From Brachybacterium sp. Z12 (GTDB taxonomy: Bacteria; Actinomycetota; Actinomycetes; Actinomycetales; Dermabacteraceae): a DNA stretch of 64,000 nt. Location: positions 1,922,001-1,986,000 of the forward strand of contig NZ_CP060496.1 of NCBI RefSeq assembly GCF_014400405.1, read 5' to 3'. This document shows positions 30,917 through 40,669 of the stretch, piece by piece (the first letter of the stretch is position 1; every line of letters starts with the position of its first letter). The notes under the pieces were generated by a model. The model saw nothing but the letters and a program-made list of their open reading frames with translations, had not been told where the DNA came from and ran no database searches. The position numbers and the translations under genes were made by a program.

Positions 30917-31810
30917 TCAGGGGCGGAACTCGTGGGAGGTCGCGGAGACCGTCATCGCGGTCTCCTCCCCCGCCGTGCAGCTGACCGTCCCACCCTTGAG
31001 GCTCTGGCACACCACGCCGTAGGCGGAGAGCACGGCGCCGGCGGGCAGCTCCGTGACGTCGTCGGCGAAGTCACCGTCCGGCCCCAGGGGCCAGTAGGCG
31101 GGGTCACTGTGCGCAGCGAATCCGGCGCCGTCCTCGCTGATCTCGATCGTGTTGGCCGGTCCTGTGCCGTCGGGCGCCGGCGCTTCGATCCCTTCCTCGA
31201 AGGTGCCGTGGCATCCGGCATGGCCGCGCTCCTCGCCCTCTCCCGGCACGATCGAGCAGACCAGGTCGGAGCCGGGCACCGTGAAGCCGTACTCGGCGCC
31301 CTGGGACCCGAACACGGCATGCTCGCTCATGTCGACCGCGAAGCCGTCCAGGGGGACGGTGCCCTTCGGCAGCGCTGTGAGGTGGGAGTCGTCCAAGACG
31401 CACATGGGCACCTCGGTGAAGACGCTCGGCGTGTGCACCTGCCCGGAGGCGATCGCGCAGTTCCACGCTCCGGGGTCCTCTTCGGCGGTGCCGTCGGCGT
31501 AGCTCCAGGTGTCGACATCGGCGAAGATCTCCTCCACCTCCCGGCAGGAGACACCATCGTCGCTGCGCAGCACGGTGAGGTCGAAAGCGGGAACCTCGCA
31601 CCACGCCGTCTCGGCGGCGGTGGGCTCCTCCGTGGACCGCTCGTCACCACCGCCGTCAGACTGCTGCTCCGTCTCGCTCGCCGGCTCGGTCTCGCTCCCC
31701 TGCTCCGTCTCGTTCGCCGTCGTCTGCCCGCCGCTCGGCTCTGCGGCACCGCACCCGATCAGTGCGACCCCGCTGACCAGCATCACCAGCGCCTGCAGTC
31801 CTCGGCGCAT
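30917..31810 (-). CDS. putative secreted lipoprotein of unknown function
   Basis: A lipoprotein signal peptide (MRRGLQALVMLVSGVALIGC) ends at a lipobox Cys, followed by a Glu/Thr/Ser-rich linker of about 45 residues. The rest is a Cys-containing domain with pairs at CEVPAFDL, GVSCREVE, WNCAIASG, MCVLDDS, LVCSIVPG and HAGCHG, suggesting disulfides. I do not recognise the family. The ATG at 31810 (six codons inside the longest frame) has GAGGGGTG just upstream and lies 5 bases past the ABC-F stop, so it is probably translated from the ABC-F mRNA and may share its attenuator control. Confidence 0.7.
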   Translation of the reverse strand: MRRGLQALVMLVSGVALIGCGAAEPSGGQTTANETEQGSETEPASETEQQSDGGGDERSTEEPTAAETAWCEVPAFDLTVLRSDDGVSCREVEEIFADVDTWSYADGTAEEDPGAWNCAIASGQVHTPSVFTEVPMCVLDDSHLTALPKGTVPLDGFAVDMSEHAVFGSQGAEYGFTVPGSDLVCSIVPGEGEERGHAGCHGTFEEGIEAPAPDGTGPANTIEISEDGAGFAAHSDPAYWPLGPDGDFADDVTELPAGAVLSAYGVVCQSLKGGTVSCTAGEETAMTVSATSHEFRP

Positions 31811-31815
31811 GCCGC

Positions 31816-33398
31816 TCACCCCTCGCATGGTCCTCCCCTTCGATCCTCGTCGACCCCGGCATGAGCAGTATGCCCGAGCTCGAGCCGCGGCCAGTGGGCA
31901 AGCGCCCGCAGCACCGAACGATCGTGCGTCGCGAGCACAACAGCGGAGGCGGTCTCCTCGAGTGCGGAGAGCAGGTCATCGACACCGCTGATGCCGAGGT
32001 GGTTGGTGGGCTCATCGAGCAGCAGCACGTCGGGCCGGGAGGCGAACAGCGCTGCGAGGGCGCGCCGTCTGCGCTCCCCGGGCTGCCGTGATGACCCGAT
32101 GGAGACACCGGCCCGCCGTCGTCCTCCTGCGCGAGCAGTCCGGTGCGTGCGCCACCCAGCGACCGCACCGTTCCGGCCGACGGCCGCAGCTCCCCTGCCA
32201 GCACCCGCAGCAGCGTCGTCTTGCCTGCGCCGTTGGGCCCCACCACCAACAGGCGGTCACCGCCTTCGAGGCGCAGCGTGGTCTCCTCCAGCTGTGCCGG
32301 TCCGCCGCTGGGGCGGTCCACACGCACCTGGTCCGCCCGCAGCAGGGGCGTGCCGGATCCGGTCTCGGCGGAGGGCAGACGGAGGCGGGGCGGGGGCGCG
32401 GGCACCTCGAGACGGTGCTGCTCGAGCTGGTCGATCCGCTCGTTCATCGCGCGCACCACGCCGGGCGCCCGGCTCTGGCGCTGGTGCTTCCCGGTGCCCT
32501 TGTCGGGCCGCCATCCGGTGGACAGCCGCGATCGCGCCGCATCCGCCCGGGAGCGCAGCCGTTCGTGCTCGTGCTGCTGAGCCCGGTGGGCGTCCTCCCA
32601 GGCGGCGCGGTGGCGGCGCCTCGCCTCCTGCCACTGCTCGAGATTGCCGCTCACCAGCAGCGGTCTGCCGTCGCTGGTGGGATCGAGGTCGAGGAAGCCC
32701 GTAGCGACCTCGGCCAGCAGGGCACGATCGTGGGAGACGATCGCTGCGGCACCCGGGTGCTCCTTCAGCGCGAGGGCCAGATGGGTGAGCCCGCGGGCGT
32801 CGAGGTGGTTGGTCGGCTCATCGAGCAGAAGCAGGTCGTCGCGGGCCGCGATCACCCCTGCCAGCCGAACCCGGTAGCGCTGGCCCACCGACATCGACCC
32901 CAGGGGGCACCCGCGGTCGGTGATCGCCCCGACCTCGGCGAGGGACACCTCGAGGCGGCGCGGAGCGTCCCAGGCGTCGAGCAGCGTGGCCGCTGTGAGC
33001 GCATCGTCGTAGCGCTGCGCTGCGGCGGCCGTGTCCTCCCGGAGCGACTCCGCAGCGACGTCGAGCTCTCTCAGCGCCGCCAGGGGGCGGGCCAGGAGCT
33101 CATCGAGCAGATCGCCGACGGTGCGGGGCCCCGCCTCTGCGAGCACGAGCTCCTGCCGCACGAGGCCGAGGCCGCCGTGCCGCTCGATGCTGCCGCCGTC
33201 GGGTATGAGATCGCCGCTGAGCGCCTCGAGGAGGGTGGTCTTCCCGCGGCCGTTCTCGCCGACCACGGCGAGCCGGTCCCCCGGAGAGAGGGTGAGGTCC
33301 ACCCCGCGCAGCAGCACGCGGCCGCCGCGGGCGAGGTGGAGGTCCCGGGCACGCAGGTGCGCGGCGGGTGACGTCTGAACAGGGGTGTACGAAGCCAT
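31816..33398 (-). CDS. ABC-F family ribosome-protection-type ATPase, one frame break
   Basis: ABC-F proteins have two ATPase domains without membrane parts; many bind the ribosomal exit site and displace antibiotics. The first domain has VGENGRGKTTLLEAL, LGSMSVGQRYRVRLAG and LLLLDEPTNHLDARG. The linker is short and basic, and the second domain has VVGPNGAGKTTLLRVLAG. The frame changes at C run 32076-32079; repairing it gives the second signature SPGERRRRALAAL and LLLDEPTNHLG. The ATG at 33398 has GGAAGG six bases upstream. The corrected length is about 527 residues. The upstream leader peptide and hairpins suggest drug-inducible attenuation. The drug class cannot be told. Confidence 0.88.
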
Positions 33399-33408
33399 GT
33401 CGTGCCTT

Positions 33409-33445
33409 CCGGTGGGAGTCACCGGGCATGGCAGATGCCGCCCGG
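33409..33445 (-). promoter_or_regulatory. attenuator: two mutually exclusive hairpins before the ABC-F gene
   Basis: Read on the minus strand, hairpin 1 is CCGGGC (33445-33440) with GCCCGG (33427-33422); its loop has an inner GGCA/TGCC stem. Hairpin 2 is CCGGTG (33425-33420) with CACCGG (33414-33409). They share four bases (33425-33422), so only one can form at a time. The 3' arm of hairpin 2 contains the first two bases of the Shine-Dalgarno GGAAGG (33410-33405), so hairpin 2 would hide the ABC-F ribosome-binding site. Confidence 0.7.
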
Positions 33446-33491
33446 TCTGGATCCGGACGACGACGCGAAGGGGTGTGCTGGGGCGCCGCCG

Positions 33492-33551
33492 TCAGCGACG
33501 GGCGCGGGGGCGCGGCGCGATGGCCGCGAAGCACTGGCAGAAACTCGACAT
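33492..33551 (-). CDS. 19-residue leader peptide upstream of the ABC-F gene
   Basis: The frame reads MSSFCQCFAAIAPRPRARR and then TGA. Its ATG lies exactly 7 bases downstream of a TACGGT -10 box, so the transcript should begin at or next to the ATG and be leaderless. The stop is 93 bases before the ABC-F start, with the hairpin pair in between. Short leaders of this kind control many ABC-F and erm genes by ribosome stalling. The sequence itself is not one I recognise. The role is inferred from position. Confidence 0.65.
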   Translation of the reverse strand: MSSFCQCFAAIAPRPRARR

Positions 33552-33558
33552 GGCAGCC

Positions 33559-33587
33559 ACCGTAGGAGGACCGGCATTTTCTGTCAC
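33559..33587 (-). promoter_or_regulatory. promoter of the leader peptide / ABC-F transcript
   Basis: On the minus strand a -35 box GTGACA (33587-33582) and a -10 box TACGGT (33564-33559) are 17 bases apart. Both agree with the actinobacterial housekeeping sigma factor consensus. The start codon of the leader peptide follows 7 bases later. Confidence 0.75.
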
Positions 33588-33615
33588 GGGAATATCACCC
33601 GCCTACGATGGCGCC

Positions 33616-34025
33616 ATGGCAGATTCCCTGGCCGCTCTGCGCGCGCTGGTCCGCGACCATGACATCCGTGGCTGGCCTCCACCGCCACGGTGGACCGGGA
33701 GGTGCTCGCCGAGATGGAGCGGCTGCGCGCCTCAGGTCTAGGGGTGTTCGTGCTCACCAACGGCACCGATCGGGTGCCCGAGGAGCTCGACGAGCTCGGC
33801 CTGGGCGACTTCCTCGGAACGCGCCGCCGCTTCCTGCTGAACACGGCGGACCTGGATGCCGCCAAGCCCGACCGCGAGGCGTTCGTGCGGTCCCATGCAC
33901 GGATCGAGGCCGAGCTCGGCGGAGCGCTGGACGCACAGCAGGTCGCCTTTCTCGACGACTCCCCACGGCACGTGCGCGGAGCCGCCGAGTTCGGTTGGCA
34001 CGCCGTGCTCCACACCGCCGGCTGA
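33616..34025 (+). CDS. HAD-like hydrolase fragment lacking motif I, one frame break
   Basis: This short protein (about 136 residues after correction) resembles the C-terminal half of HAD phosphatases. It has motif [10 protein letters not shown], motif III in [11 protein letters not shown] and motif [21 protein letters not shown]. The N-terminus ([18 protein letters not shown]) lacks the DxDxT/V nucleophile motif I, so phosphatase activity is unlikely unless more sequence is missing. The frame changes near 33669-33675. The ATG at 33616 lies 6 bases after a TACGAT -10 box (33604-33609), in a divergent promoter with the ABC-F leader. It may be a degraded gene or a truncated, non-catalytic relative. 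Confidence 0.65.
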
Positions 34026-34093
34026 GGCCTCCCCGTAGCTCTATCGCGGTAGACGTCGGAGAAGGCCCCCGCCCTCCCCTAGAATCGACAGCT

Positions 34094-35893
34094 ATGAGCA
34101 CAGTCCTGTCCGCGGTCGCCTGGCCGTACGCCAACGGTCCCCGCCACATCGGCCATGTCGCCGGCTTCGGCGTTCCCTCCGACGTCTTCTCGCGCTACAT
34201 GCGGATGGCCGGTCACGACGTGCTCATGGTCTCGGGCACGGATGAGCACGGCACCCCGATCTTGGTCGCCGCCGACTCCGAGGGCATCAGCGCCCGCGAG
34301 CTCGCCGACCGCAACAACCGCCTCATCGTCGAGGACCTGGTCGCGCTCGGGCTGTCCTATGACCTCTTCACCCGCACCACCACCCGCAACCACTACCAGG
34401 TGGTGCAGGACATGTTCGTTTCGGTGCGGGACAACGGCTACATGGTCGAGCAGATCACCTCGGGTGCGATCTCCCCGTCCACCGGCCGCACTCTCCCGGA
34501 CCGCTACATCGAGGGCACCTGCCCGATCTGCAACGCCGGCGGCGCCCGCGGCGACCAGTGCGACAACTGCGGCAACCAGCTGGACCCCACCGATCTGATC
34601 GACCCGGTCTCGCGCATCAACGGGGAGACCCCCGAGTTCGTGGAGACCTCGCACTGGTTCCTGGACCTGCCTGCGCTGGCCGGGGAGCTGGGTCGCTGGC
34701 TCGATGAGCGTGAGGCCACCGGGATGTGGCGTCCCAACGTGATCCGCTTCAGCCAGAACATCCTCGAGGACATCCGTCCCCGCGCGATGACCCGTGACAT
34801 CGACTGGGGCATCCCGGTGCCCGGCTGGGAGGACCAGCCGAACAAGCGCCTGTACGTGTGGTTCGACGCGGTGATCGGGTACCTCTCCGCCTCGATCGAG
34901 TGGGCACGTCGCAGCGGCGATCCCGAGGCTTGGCGGAAGTGGTGGAACGATCCCGAGACGCTCGGCTACTACTTCATGGGCAAGGACAACATCGTCTTCC
35001 ATTCCCAGATCTGGCCGGCGGAGATGATCGCCCAGAACGGCAAGGGGGACAAGGGCGGTCAGCCCGGGAAGTTCGGAGAGCTGAACCTGCCCACCGAGGT
35101 GGTCTCGAGCGAGTTCCTGACGATGGAGGGCAAGAAGTTCTCCTCCTCCAAGGGTGTGGTCATCTACGTGCGCGATGTGCTGGAGCGCTACCAGCCCGAC
35201 GCGCTGCGCTACTTCATCTCCGCCGCGGGCCCCGAGAACCAGGACTCGGACTTCACCTGGGTGGATTTCGTCTCCCGCACGAACAATGAGCTGGTGGCGG
35301 GCTGGGGCAACCTGGTCAACCGCACCGCCGCGATGATCGCGAAGAACGTCGGCGAGATCCCTGCTGCGGGCGATCTCGAGGAAGTCGATACCGCACTGCT
35401 GGATCAGATCCGCGAGGGCTTCACCACCGTCGGAAAGCTCATCGAGGCGCACCGTCAGCGCGCCGCGATCGCCGAGATCATGCATCTGGTGGGCGAGGCG
35501 AACGCCTACGTCTCCCGCACCGAGCCGTTCAAGATGAAGGCCGAGGAGCAGCGTCCGCGCCTGCTCACCGTGCTGCACGTGCTGGCCCAGGCGGTCACCG
35601 ACCTGAACACGATGCTCGCCCCCTTCCTGCCGCAGTCCGCGAACGCGGTGGAGAAGGCGCTGGGCGGCACTCGGCAGATCGCCCCGATGCCGCGCATCGA
35701 CGAGGTCGAGGATCTCGACGGCGGCCCCGGCTATCCGATCATCACCGGTGACTACACGGATGTGCCCGCTTGGGCGCACCACCCCGTCGGCGTCGGACAG
35801 ACAGTCGTGAAGCCCACCCCGATCTTCGTCAAGCTCGATCCGAGTGTCGCCGAGCAGGAACTCGAGCGTCTCGAGGCTGACGCGGAACAGTGA
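34094..35893 (+). CDS. metG: methionyl-tRNA synthetase
   Basis: MetG charges tRNA-Met. The 599-residue class I synthetase has the HIGH motif at residues 18-21, a zinc knuckle [18 protein letters not shown], the motif [12 protein letters not shown], the KMSKS variant KFSSSK at residues 348-353 and a helical anticodon domain. No C-terminal tRNA-binding (EMAP) domain is present. The ATG at 34094 lies 8 bases after a TAGAAT -10 box (34080-34085), suggesting a leaderless transcript. The frame is intact. Confidence 0.97.
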   Translation: MSTVLSAVAWPYANGPRHIGHVAGFGVPSDVFSRYMRMAGHDVLMVSGTDEHGTPILVAADSEGISARELADRNNRLIVEDLVALGLSYDLFTRTTTRNHYQVVQDMFVSVRDNGYMVEQITSGAISPSTGRTLPDRYIEGTCPICNAGGARGDQCDNCGNQLDPTDLIDPVSRINGETPEFVETSHWFLDLPALAGELGRWLDEREATGMWRPNVIRFSQNILEDIRPRAMTRDIDWGIPVPGWEDQPNKRLYVWFDAVIGYLSASIEWARRSGDPEAWRKWWNDPETLGYYFMGKDNIVFHSQIWPAEMIAQNGKGDKGGQPGKFGELNLPTEVVSSEFLTMEGKKFSSSKGVVIYVRDVLERYQPDALRYFISAAGPENQDSDFTWVDFVSRTNNELVAGWGNLVNRTAAMIAKNVGEIPAAGDLEEVDTALLDQIREGFTTVGKLIEAHRQRAAIAEIMHLVGEANAYVSRTEPFKMKAEEQRPRLLTVLHVLAQAVTDLNTMLAPFLPQSANAVEKALGGTRQIAPMPRIDEVEDLDGGPGYPIITGDYTDVPAWAHHPVGVGQTVVKPTPIFVKLDPSVAEQELERLEADAEQ

Positions 35894-35905
35894 CTCCCCA
35901 GCCGT

Positions 35906-35941
35906 TGTAGTAACACTTTCTCTAGAAACTGTTACTACACT
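35906..35941 (+). promoter_or_regulatory. 34-bp palindrome and promoter of fic
   Basis: Arms TGTAGTAACA (35906-35915) and TGTTACTACA (35930-35939) are perfect complements, with an inner TTTC/GAAA pair in the 14-base centre. The AT-rich block stands out from the GC-rich surroundings. The -10 box TACACT (35936-35941) overlaps the right arm and ends 6 bases before the fic GTG, so a protein bound here should block transcription. Confidence 0.75.
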
Positions 35942-35947
35942 GGGGTC

Positions 35948-37161
35948 GTGAGCACAGTTCCGGCATCGCCGCTTCCCGTGCCACCCGTGGGGCGCAGACC
36001 GGGCCTGTGGCGGGTCGCCGACGACGGGTTGGCCTCCCGCTCCGCCCGCTCGCGCGGCACTGGCGCGTATGAGGCCACGCTCCCCGCGGCCCTCGTAGCC
36101 CAGATGTTCGCCGTGCCCGGGGGCTCGCGGCCGATGTCGCCGATGCGGAGACCGCACTGGTGGCGTTCGATGCCCACGCCGCGACCCGTCTCGGCGCCGA
36201 CCATCCCGCGCTCGGACCGATGAGCGCGGTGCTGCTGCGCACCGAGTCTGCCTCCTCCTCCCAGATCGAGGACCTCACCGTCGGTGCGCGTCAGCTTGCC
36301 CTCGCCGAGCTGGATGAGTCGCGCAGCAGCAATGCTCGTGCCGTGGTCGCCAACGTCCGCACCATGGAGGCTGCGCTTCGGCTGGCTGCGGAGCTCGATC
36401 TCGAGGCGATCCTCGCGATGCATGCAGAGCTGCTGGCCGGTGCGGAGGATGCAGGCCGTCTGCGCGAGCAGCTGGTCTGGGTGGGCCGCAGCGGGCTGAG
36501 CCCGTTGGGCGCCGTCCATATCGCTCCGGAGGCCGAGGATGTTCCCGCCGCGATGCAGGATCTCCTCGCCTTCGTCGCCCGTGACGATCTGCCCGTGCTC
36601 GTGCACGCCGCGATCGCCCATGCCCAGTTCGAGACCATCCATCCCTTCACCGATGGCAATGGACGCACCGGCCGTGCGCTGGTCCATGCGATGTTGAGCG
36701 GCAAGGGTCTTCTATCCACCACCGCCCCGGTATCCGCCGGGCTGCTGACGAACCTCGGTGCGTACACCACCGCGCTGACCGCCTTCCGTGCCGGGGATGC
36801 GCGACCCATCGTCGAGGAATTCGCCCGGGCGGCCCGGTACGCCGCGGTCACCGGGACCCGGCTGGTCGATGACCTCGCCGGGCAGCTCGCGGAGGACCGC
36901 GAGCGGCTGACCGGGGTGCGCCGTCACGCCCTGGCATGGACGGTGCTCCCGAGGCTGATCGGTCAGCCGATCGTGAAGGCTGCCCACATCCAGCGCACCC
37001 TCGGAGTGCCGGCGATGACCGCCCAGCGCGCCCTGGCCCAGCTCACCGATTCCGGTGTGCTGCAGGAGGCGACCGGCCGTTCACGGCACCGGGTGTGGCA
37101 GCACCTCGGCATCCTCCGCATCCTGGACGCCTACGCCGCCGAGGTGCGGCGCGCGGGCTGA
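35948..37161 (+). CDS. Fic family protein with C-terminal winged helix, one frame break
   Basis: Fic enzymes transfer AMP (or another phosphate group) to target hydroxyls. The corrected protein has about 404 residues: an N-terminal Fic_N region, a Fic core with HPFTDGNGRTGR (36640-36675) and a C-terminal winged-helix (PIVKAAHIQRTLGVPAMTAQ). The segment SSSQIEDL before the core fits the N-terminal inhibitory helix with its Glu. The frame changes at G run 36119-36123, one base short. The GTG at 35948 follows a -10 box by 6 bases. The palindrome at the promoter and the protein's own DNA-binding domain suggest autoregulation. The target is unknown. Confidence 0.9.
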
Positions 37162-37244
37162 CCGCGCGGCCGGTCGGTGCCCTGTCCGGGCGCCGAGGGG
37201 TTACGGTAGCCGCCCGAGTTCTTCGGCAAGGAGGCGATCTCGCC

Positions 37245-38714
37245 ATGTCCACACCCGATACCCGCTCCGGTGCAGGCCCTGCACCGACCCAGCGCCTGAA
37301 CGCGAAAGTCGTCGGGATCTCCGTCGCCGCCGCCGTCGGCGGTTTCCTGTTCGGCTTCGACACCTCGGTGATCAACGGCGCCGTCAATGCGCTCTCCGAC
37401 GAGTTCTCCCTCGGCGCCGGGCTCACCGGCTTCGCGGTGTCCTCGGCCCTGCTCGGCTGCGCCGTCGGCGCCTGGTTCGCCGGTGCCCTCTCCAACCGCT
37501 TCGGCCGTATCCCGGTGATGGTGATCGCCGCGATCCTCTTCTTCATCTCCGCCGTCGGCTCGGGTCTGGCTTTCGGGGTGTGGGACCTCATCGTGTGGCG
37601 AGTGGTCGGCGGTCTGGGCGTCGGCGCCGCGAGCGTCATCGCCCCCGCCTACATCGCGGAGGTCGCCCCGGCGAAGTTCCGTGGGCGCCTCGGCTCCCTG
37701 CAGCAGCTGGCGATCGTGCTCGGTATCTTCACCGCTCTGCTCTCGAACGCGATCATCGCGAATTCGGCGGGCGGCTCCTCGGAGTCCTTCTGGTTCGGTG
37801 TCGCCGCGTGGCGCTGGATGTTCATGATCGAGGCGGTGCCCGCCGCCGCCTACGGCGTGATGGCTCTGTTCCTGCCGGAGTCCCCGCGCTATCTGATCCG
37901 GAAGAACGAGGTGGACCGGGCCTCGAAGGTGCTCTACGACTTCACCGGCGAGCCCGACGTCAACCTCAAGATCGAGCAGATCCGCAAGACGCTCGAGCGG
38001 GAGGAGAAGGAGAGCCTGCGGGATCTCCTGGGAGGGCGCTTCGGCCTGAAGCCCATCGTGTGGCTCGGCATCCTGCTGTCGCTGTTCCAGCAGCTGGTCG
38101 GCATCAACGTCATCTTCTACTACTCGACCACGCTGTGGCAGTCCGTCGGCTTCGACGAGTCGCAGGCCCTGCTCACCAGCACCATCACCTCGGTGATGAA
38201 CATCGTCGCCACCATCATTGCGATCCTGCTGGTGGACAAGGTGGGACGCCGCGTGATGCTGCTGGTCGGCTCGGCCGGCATGGCGGCGTCGCTGGGGCTG
38301 ATGTCACTCGCCTTCTCCTTCGGTGAGGTCGCCGCCGGCAGCGACGCGATCACGCTGCCCGACCCGTGGTCCACCGTCGCGCTGATCTCTGCCAACGCCT
38401 TCGTGATGTTCTTCGGCACCACCTGGGGCCCGCTGGTGTGGGTGCTGCTGGGCGAGATATTCCCCAACCAGATCCGTGCCTCCGCGCTCGCGGTCGCGGC
38501 CGCCGCTCAGTGGGCGGCGAACTGGGCTGTCTCCGCGTCCTTCCCGACGCTGTCGAACATCGGCCTGACCTTCGCCTACGGCCTGTACGCCTTCTTCGCC
38601 CTGCTGAGCCTGGCGTTCGTGTACTACTGGGTGCCGGAGACGAAGGACCGCGAGCTCGAGGACATGGACACCCTCGAGCTGGGCCGCGGACGACAGAGCC
38701 GCCAGGAGGACTGA
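37245..38714 (+). CDS. MFS sugar porter family transporter
   Basis: This 489-residue, 12-segment sugar:proton symporter type protein has the family motifs GGFLFGFDTSVINGA, NRFGRIPVM, RVVGGLGVGAASVIAPAYIAEVAP, FRGRLGSLQQ, LPESPRYLI, QQLVGINVIFYY and the C-terminal WVPETKDR. It resembles GLUT-like XylE, GlcP or IolT transporters; the substrate cannot be fixed from the sequence. The ATG at 37245 has AAGGAGG eight bases upstream. Its stop codon lies in a perfect palindrome shared with the convergent transketolase. Confidence 0.93.
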   Translation: MSTPDTRSGAGPAPTQRLNAKVVGISVAAAVGGFLFGFDTSVINGAVNALSDEFSLGAGLTGFAVSSALLGCAVGAWFAGALSNRFGRIPVMVIAAILFFISAVGSGLAFGVWDLIVWRVVGGLGVGAASVIAPAYIAEVAPAKFRGRLGSLQQLAIVLGIFTALLSNAIIANSAGGSSESFWFGVAAWRWMFMIEAVPAAAYGVMALFLPESPRYLIRKNEVDRASKVLYDFTGEPDVNLKIEQIRKTLEREEKESLRDLLGGRFGLKPIVWLGILLSLFQQLVGINVIFYYSTTLWQSVGFDESQALLTSTITSVMNIVATIIAILLVDKVGRRVMLLVGSAGMAASLGLMSLAFSFGEVAAGSDAITLPDPWSTVALISANAFVMFFGTTWGPLVWVLLGEIFPNQIRASALAVAAAAQWAANWAVSASFPTLSNIGLTFAYGLYAFFALLSLAFVYYWVPETKDRELEDMDTLELGRGRQSRQED

Positions 38715-38728
38715 GCCCGGGGGCTCAG
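38711..38728. terminator. palindrome spanning two convergent stop codons
   Basis: CTGAGCCC-GG-GGGCTCAG is a perfect palindrome with 8-bp arms. It contains the TGA of the sugar transporter (38712-38714) and, on the other strand, the TGA of transketolase (38727-38725). It could act as a two-way terminator although no T tract follows. Confidence 0.5.
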
Positions 38729-40591
38729 CCCTCGAGGGTGGCGCGGGCTGCCTCGGCGATGTGCGCCGAGTCGATCCCGGCCCAGGAGAGCAGCTCTTCC
38801 GTCGTCCCGGAGCCGGGCACCCCGTCGACCGCGAGATGCTTCAGATGCAAATCGGTGATCGGCTCGGCGGCGAGGGCTGCGAGGACCGCGGCGCCCAGAC
38901 CGCCCTCGGCGTGGTGGTCCTCGGCCACCACCACCCGCCCGCCGGTCTCGCTGACGGCCTCACGGATCCCCTCGGCGTCGATCGGCTTGATCGAGTAGGC
39001 GTCGATCACGCGGGCCCGCACCCCTGCTCGGCGAGCGTGTCGGCTGCGGCCAGCGCCTGGTGGAGGGTCACGCCGGCACCGATGAGGGTGACGGCATCGT
39101 CCGGGGAGCTGCGCAGGGTCTTCGACCCGCCGACGGGGAAGCGCTCGTCAGCCCCGTAGAGCACCGGGTATCCGCCGCGGGTGGTGCGCAGATAGCTGAC
39201 CCCGCTGATGTCCGCCATCTCCGCGACCAGGGCGGCGGTGGAGGTCGCATCGGAGGGGTAGAGCACGGTCGAGCCCTGCGTGGCGGCGATCATCGCGAGA
39301 TCCTCCAGGCCCATCTGGGAGGGGCCGTCGGCGCCGATCTCGACCCCGGCATGGGAGCCGATCAGCCGCAGATCCACCCGGGAGACGGGAGCCATGCGGA
39401 TGAAGTCGGCGGCGCGGGTGAGGAACGCGGCGAAGGTGGAGGCGTAGGCGAGGTAGCCGCGCACGGACAGGCCGGTGGCGGCGGCCACCATCTGCTGCTC
39501 GGCGATGAACATCTCGAAGAAGCGCTCGGGATGGGCCTCGATGAAGTCGGCGACGCCGGTGGAGTTGGAGACCTCTCCGTCCAGGGCGACCACCCGGGGT
39601 CGGCGGCGGCGAGCGCGGCCAGGGCGGGGCCGTAGGCCTTGCGGGTCGCGATCTCCTCACCCTTGTCGAAGACGGGCAGCTCGACCGTGCCCCTCCCGGA
39701 GGGCGCCGGTTCGATCGTCGGCGGCATCGGTCCGCGCACCTGGAGGGTGCGCTCGCCGCCGAGCGCGGTGATCGCCTCCTCGGCCCTTTCCTCGGGCATC
39801 GGCTTGCCGTGCCAGCCGGCTTCGTCCTCGACGCCCACGATTCCCTTGCCCTTGATGGTGCGGGCGAGGATCACCAGCGGCCGGTCGAGCTCGTCGTCGG
39901 CGCGGGCGAGCGCGTCGTCGATCTGGGCGATGTCGTGGCCGTCGATGATGACGGCGCGGGCCCCGAAGGCCTCGACGCGCGCGGCGTACGCGTCCATGTC
40001 CCAGCCGAGGGCGGTCTCGCCCCGCTGGCCCAGGCGATTGACGTCGACCAGGGTGACGAGGTTCGTGAGCTTGTAGTGCGAAGCGGTCGCCAGGGCCTCC
40101 CACATGGAGCCTTCGGCGAGCTCGCTGTCCCCGGCCAGGACCCAGACCCGGTACGGCGCGCGGTCCAGGTGCTTGCCGGCCAGTGCGATGCCGACGCCGT
40201 CGGGCAGTCCCTGCCCCAGCGAGCCGGTGGCGACGTCGACCCAGGGCAGCACCGGGGTGGGGTGGCCCTCGAGCCGCTGGCCGAAGCGGCGGTAGCCCTC
40301 CATCAGCTCCTGATCGGAGACGACGCCTGCGGCCTTGTACACGGAGTACAGCAGCGGCGAAGCGTGGCCCTTGGAGAAGATCAGGTGGTCGTTGCCCGGG
40401 GCCTCGGGGGTGTCCCAGTCATAGCGCAGATGGCGTGACATGAGCGTGGCCAGCAGGTCCGCGGCGGAGAGGCTGGAGGTGGGGTGGCCGGAGCCGGCGC
40501 TGGTCGAGCTGCGGACCGAGTCGACGCGCAGCTGGGCGGCGAGCTCCGGGATCTGGTCGAGGTCGAGGCCGTTGTGCATGGACATGGTCAT
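38725..40591 (-). CDS. tkt: transketolase, two frame breaks
   Basis: Transketolase moves two-carbon units between sugar phosphates using thiamine diphosphate. The first frame shows STSAGSGHPTSSLSAADLLATL, ATGSLGQGLPDGVGIALAG and the ThDP motif from WVLAGDSELAEGSMWEAL to VTLVDVNRLGQRG. The frame changes at G run 39596-39599, continuing as MVALDGEVSNSTG, the pyrimidine-domain FIEAHPERFFEMFIAEQQMVAAATGLSV and IGSHAGVEIGADGPSQMGLEDLA. A second change at C run 39021-39024 leads to the C-terminal domain (RVIDAYSIKPID). The corrected length is about 622 residues, the shorter mammalian-like type. ATG 40591 sits five bases after AAGGAG. Confidence 0.93.
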
Positions 40592-40669
40592 CATGACTCC
40601 TTCTCGGACCGTCGCCGTGGGAAGGGTCCCCTCCCGGCGGATCCGTGACAGATCGTGCCTGACCTGTCC

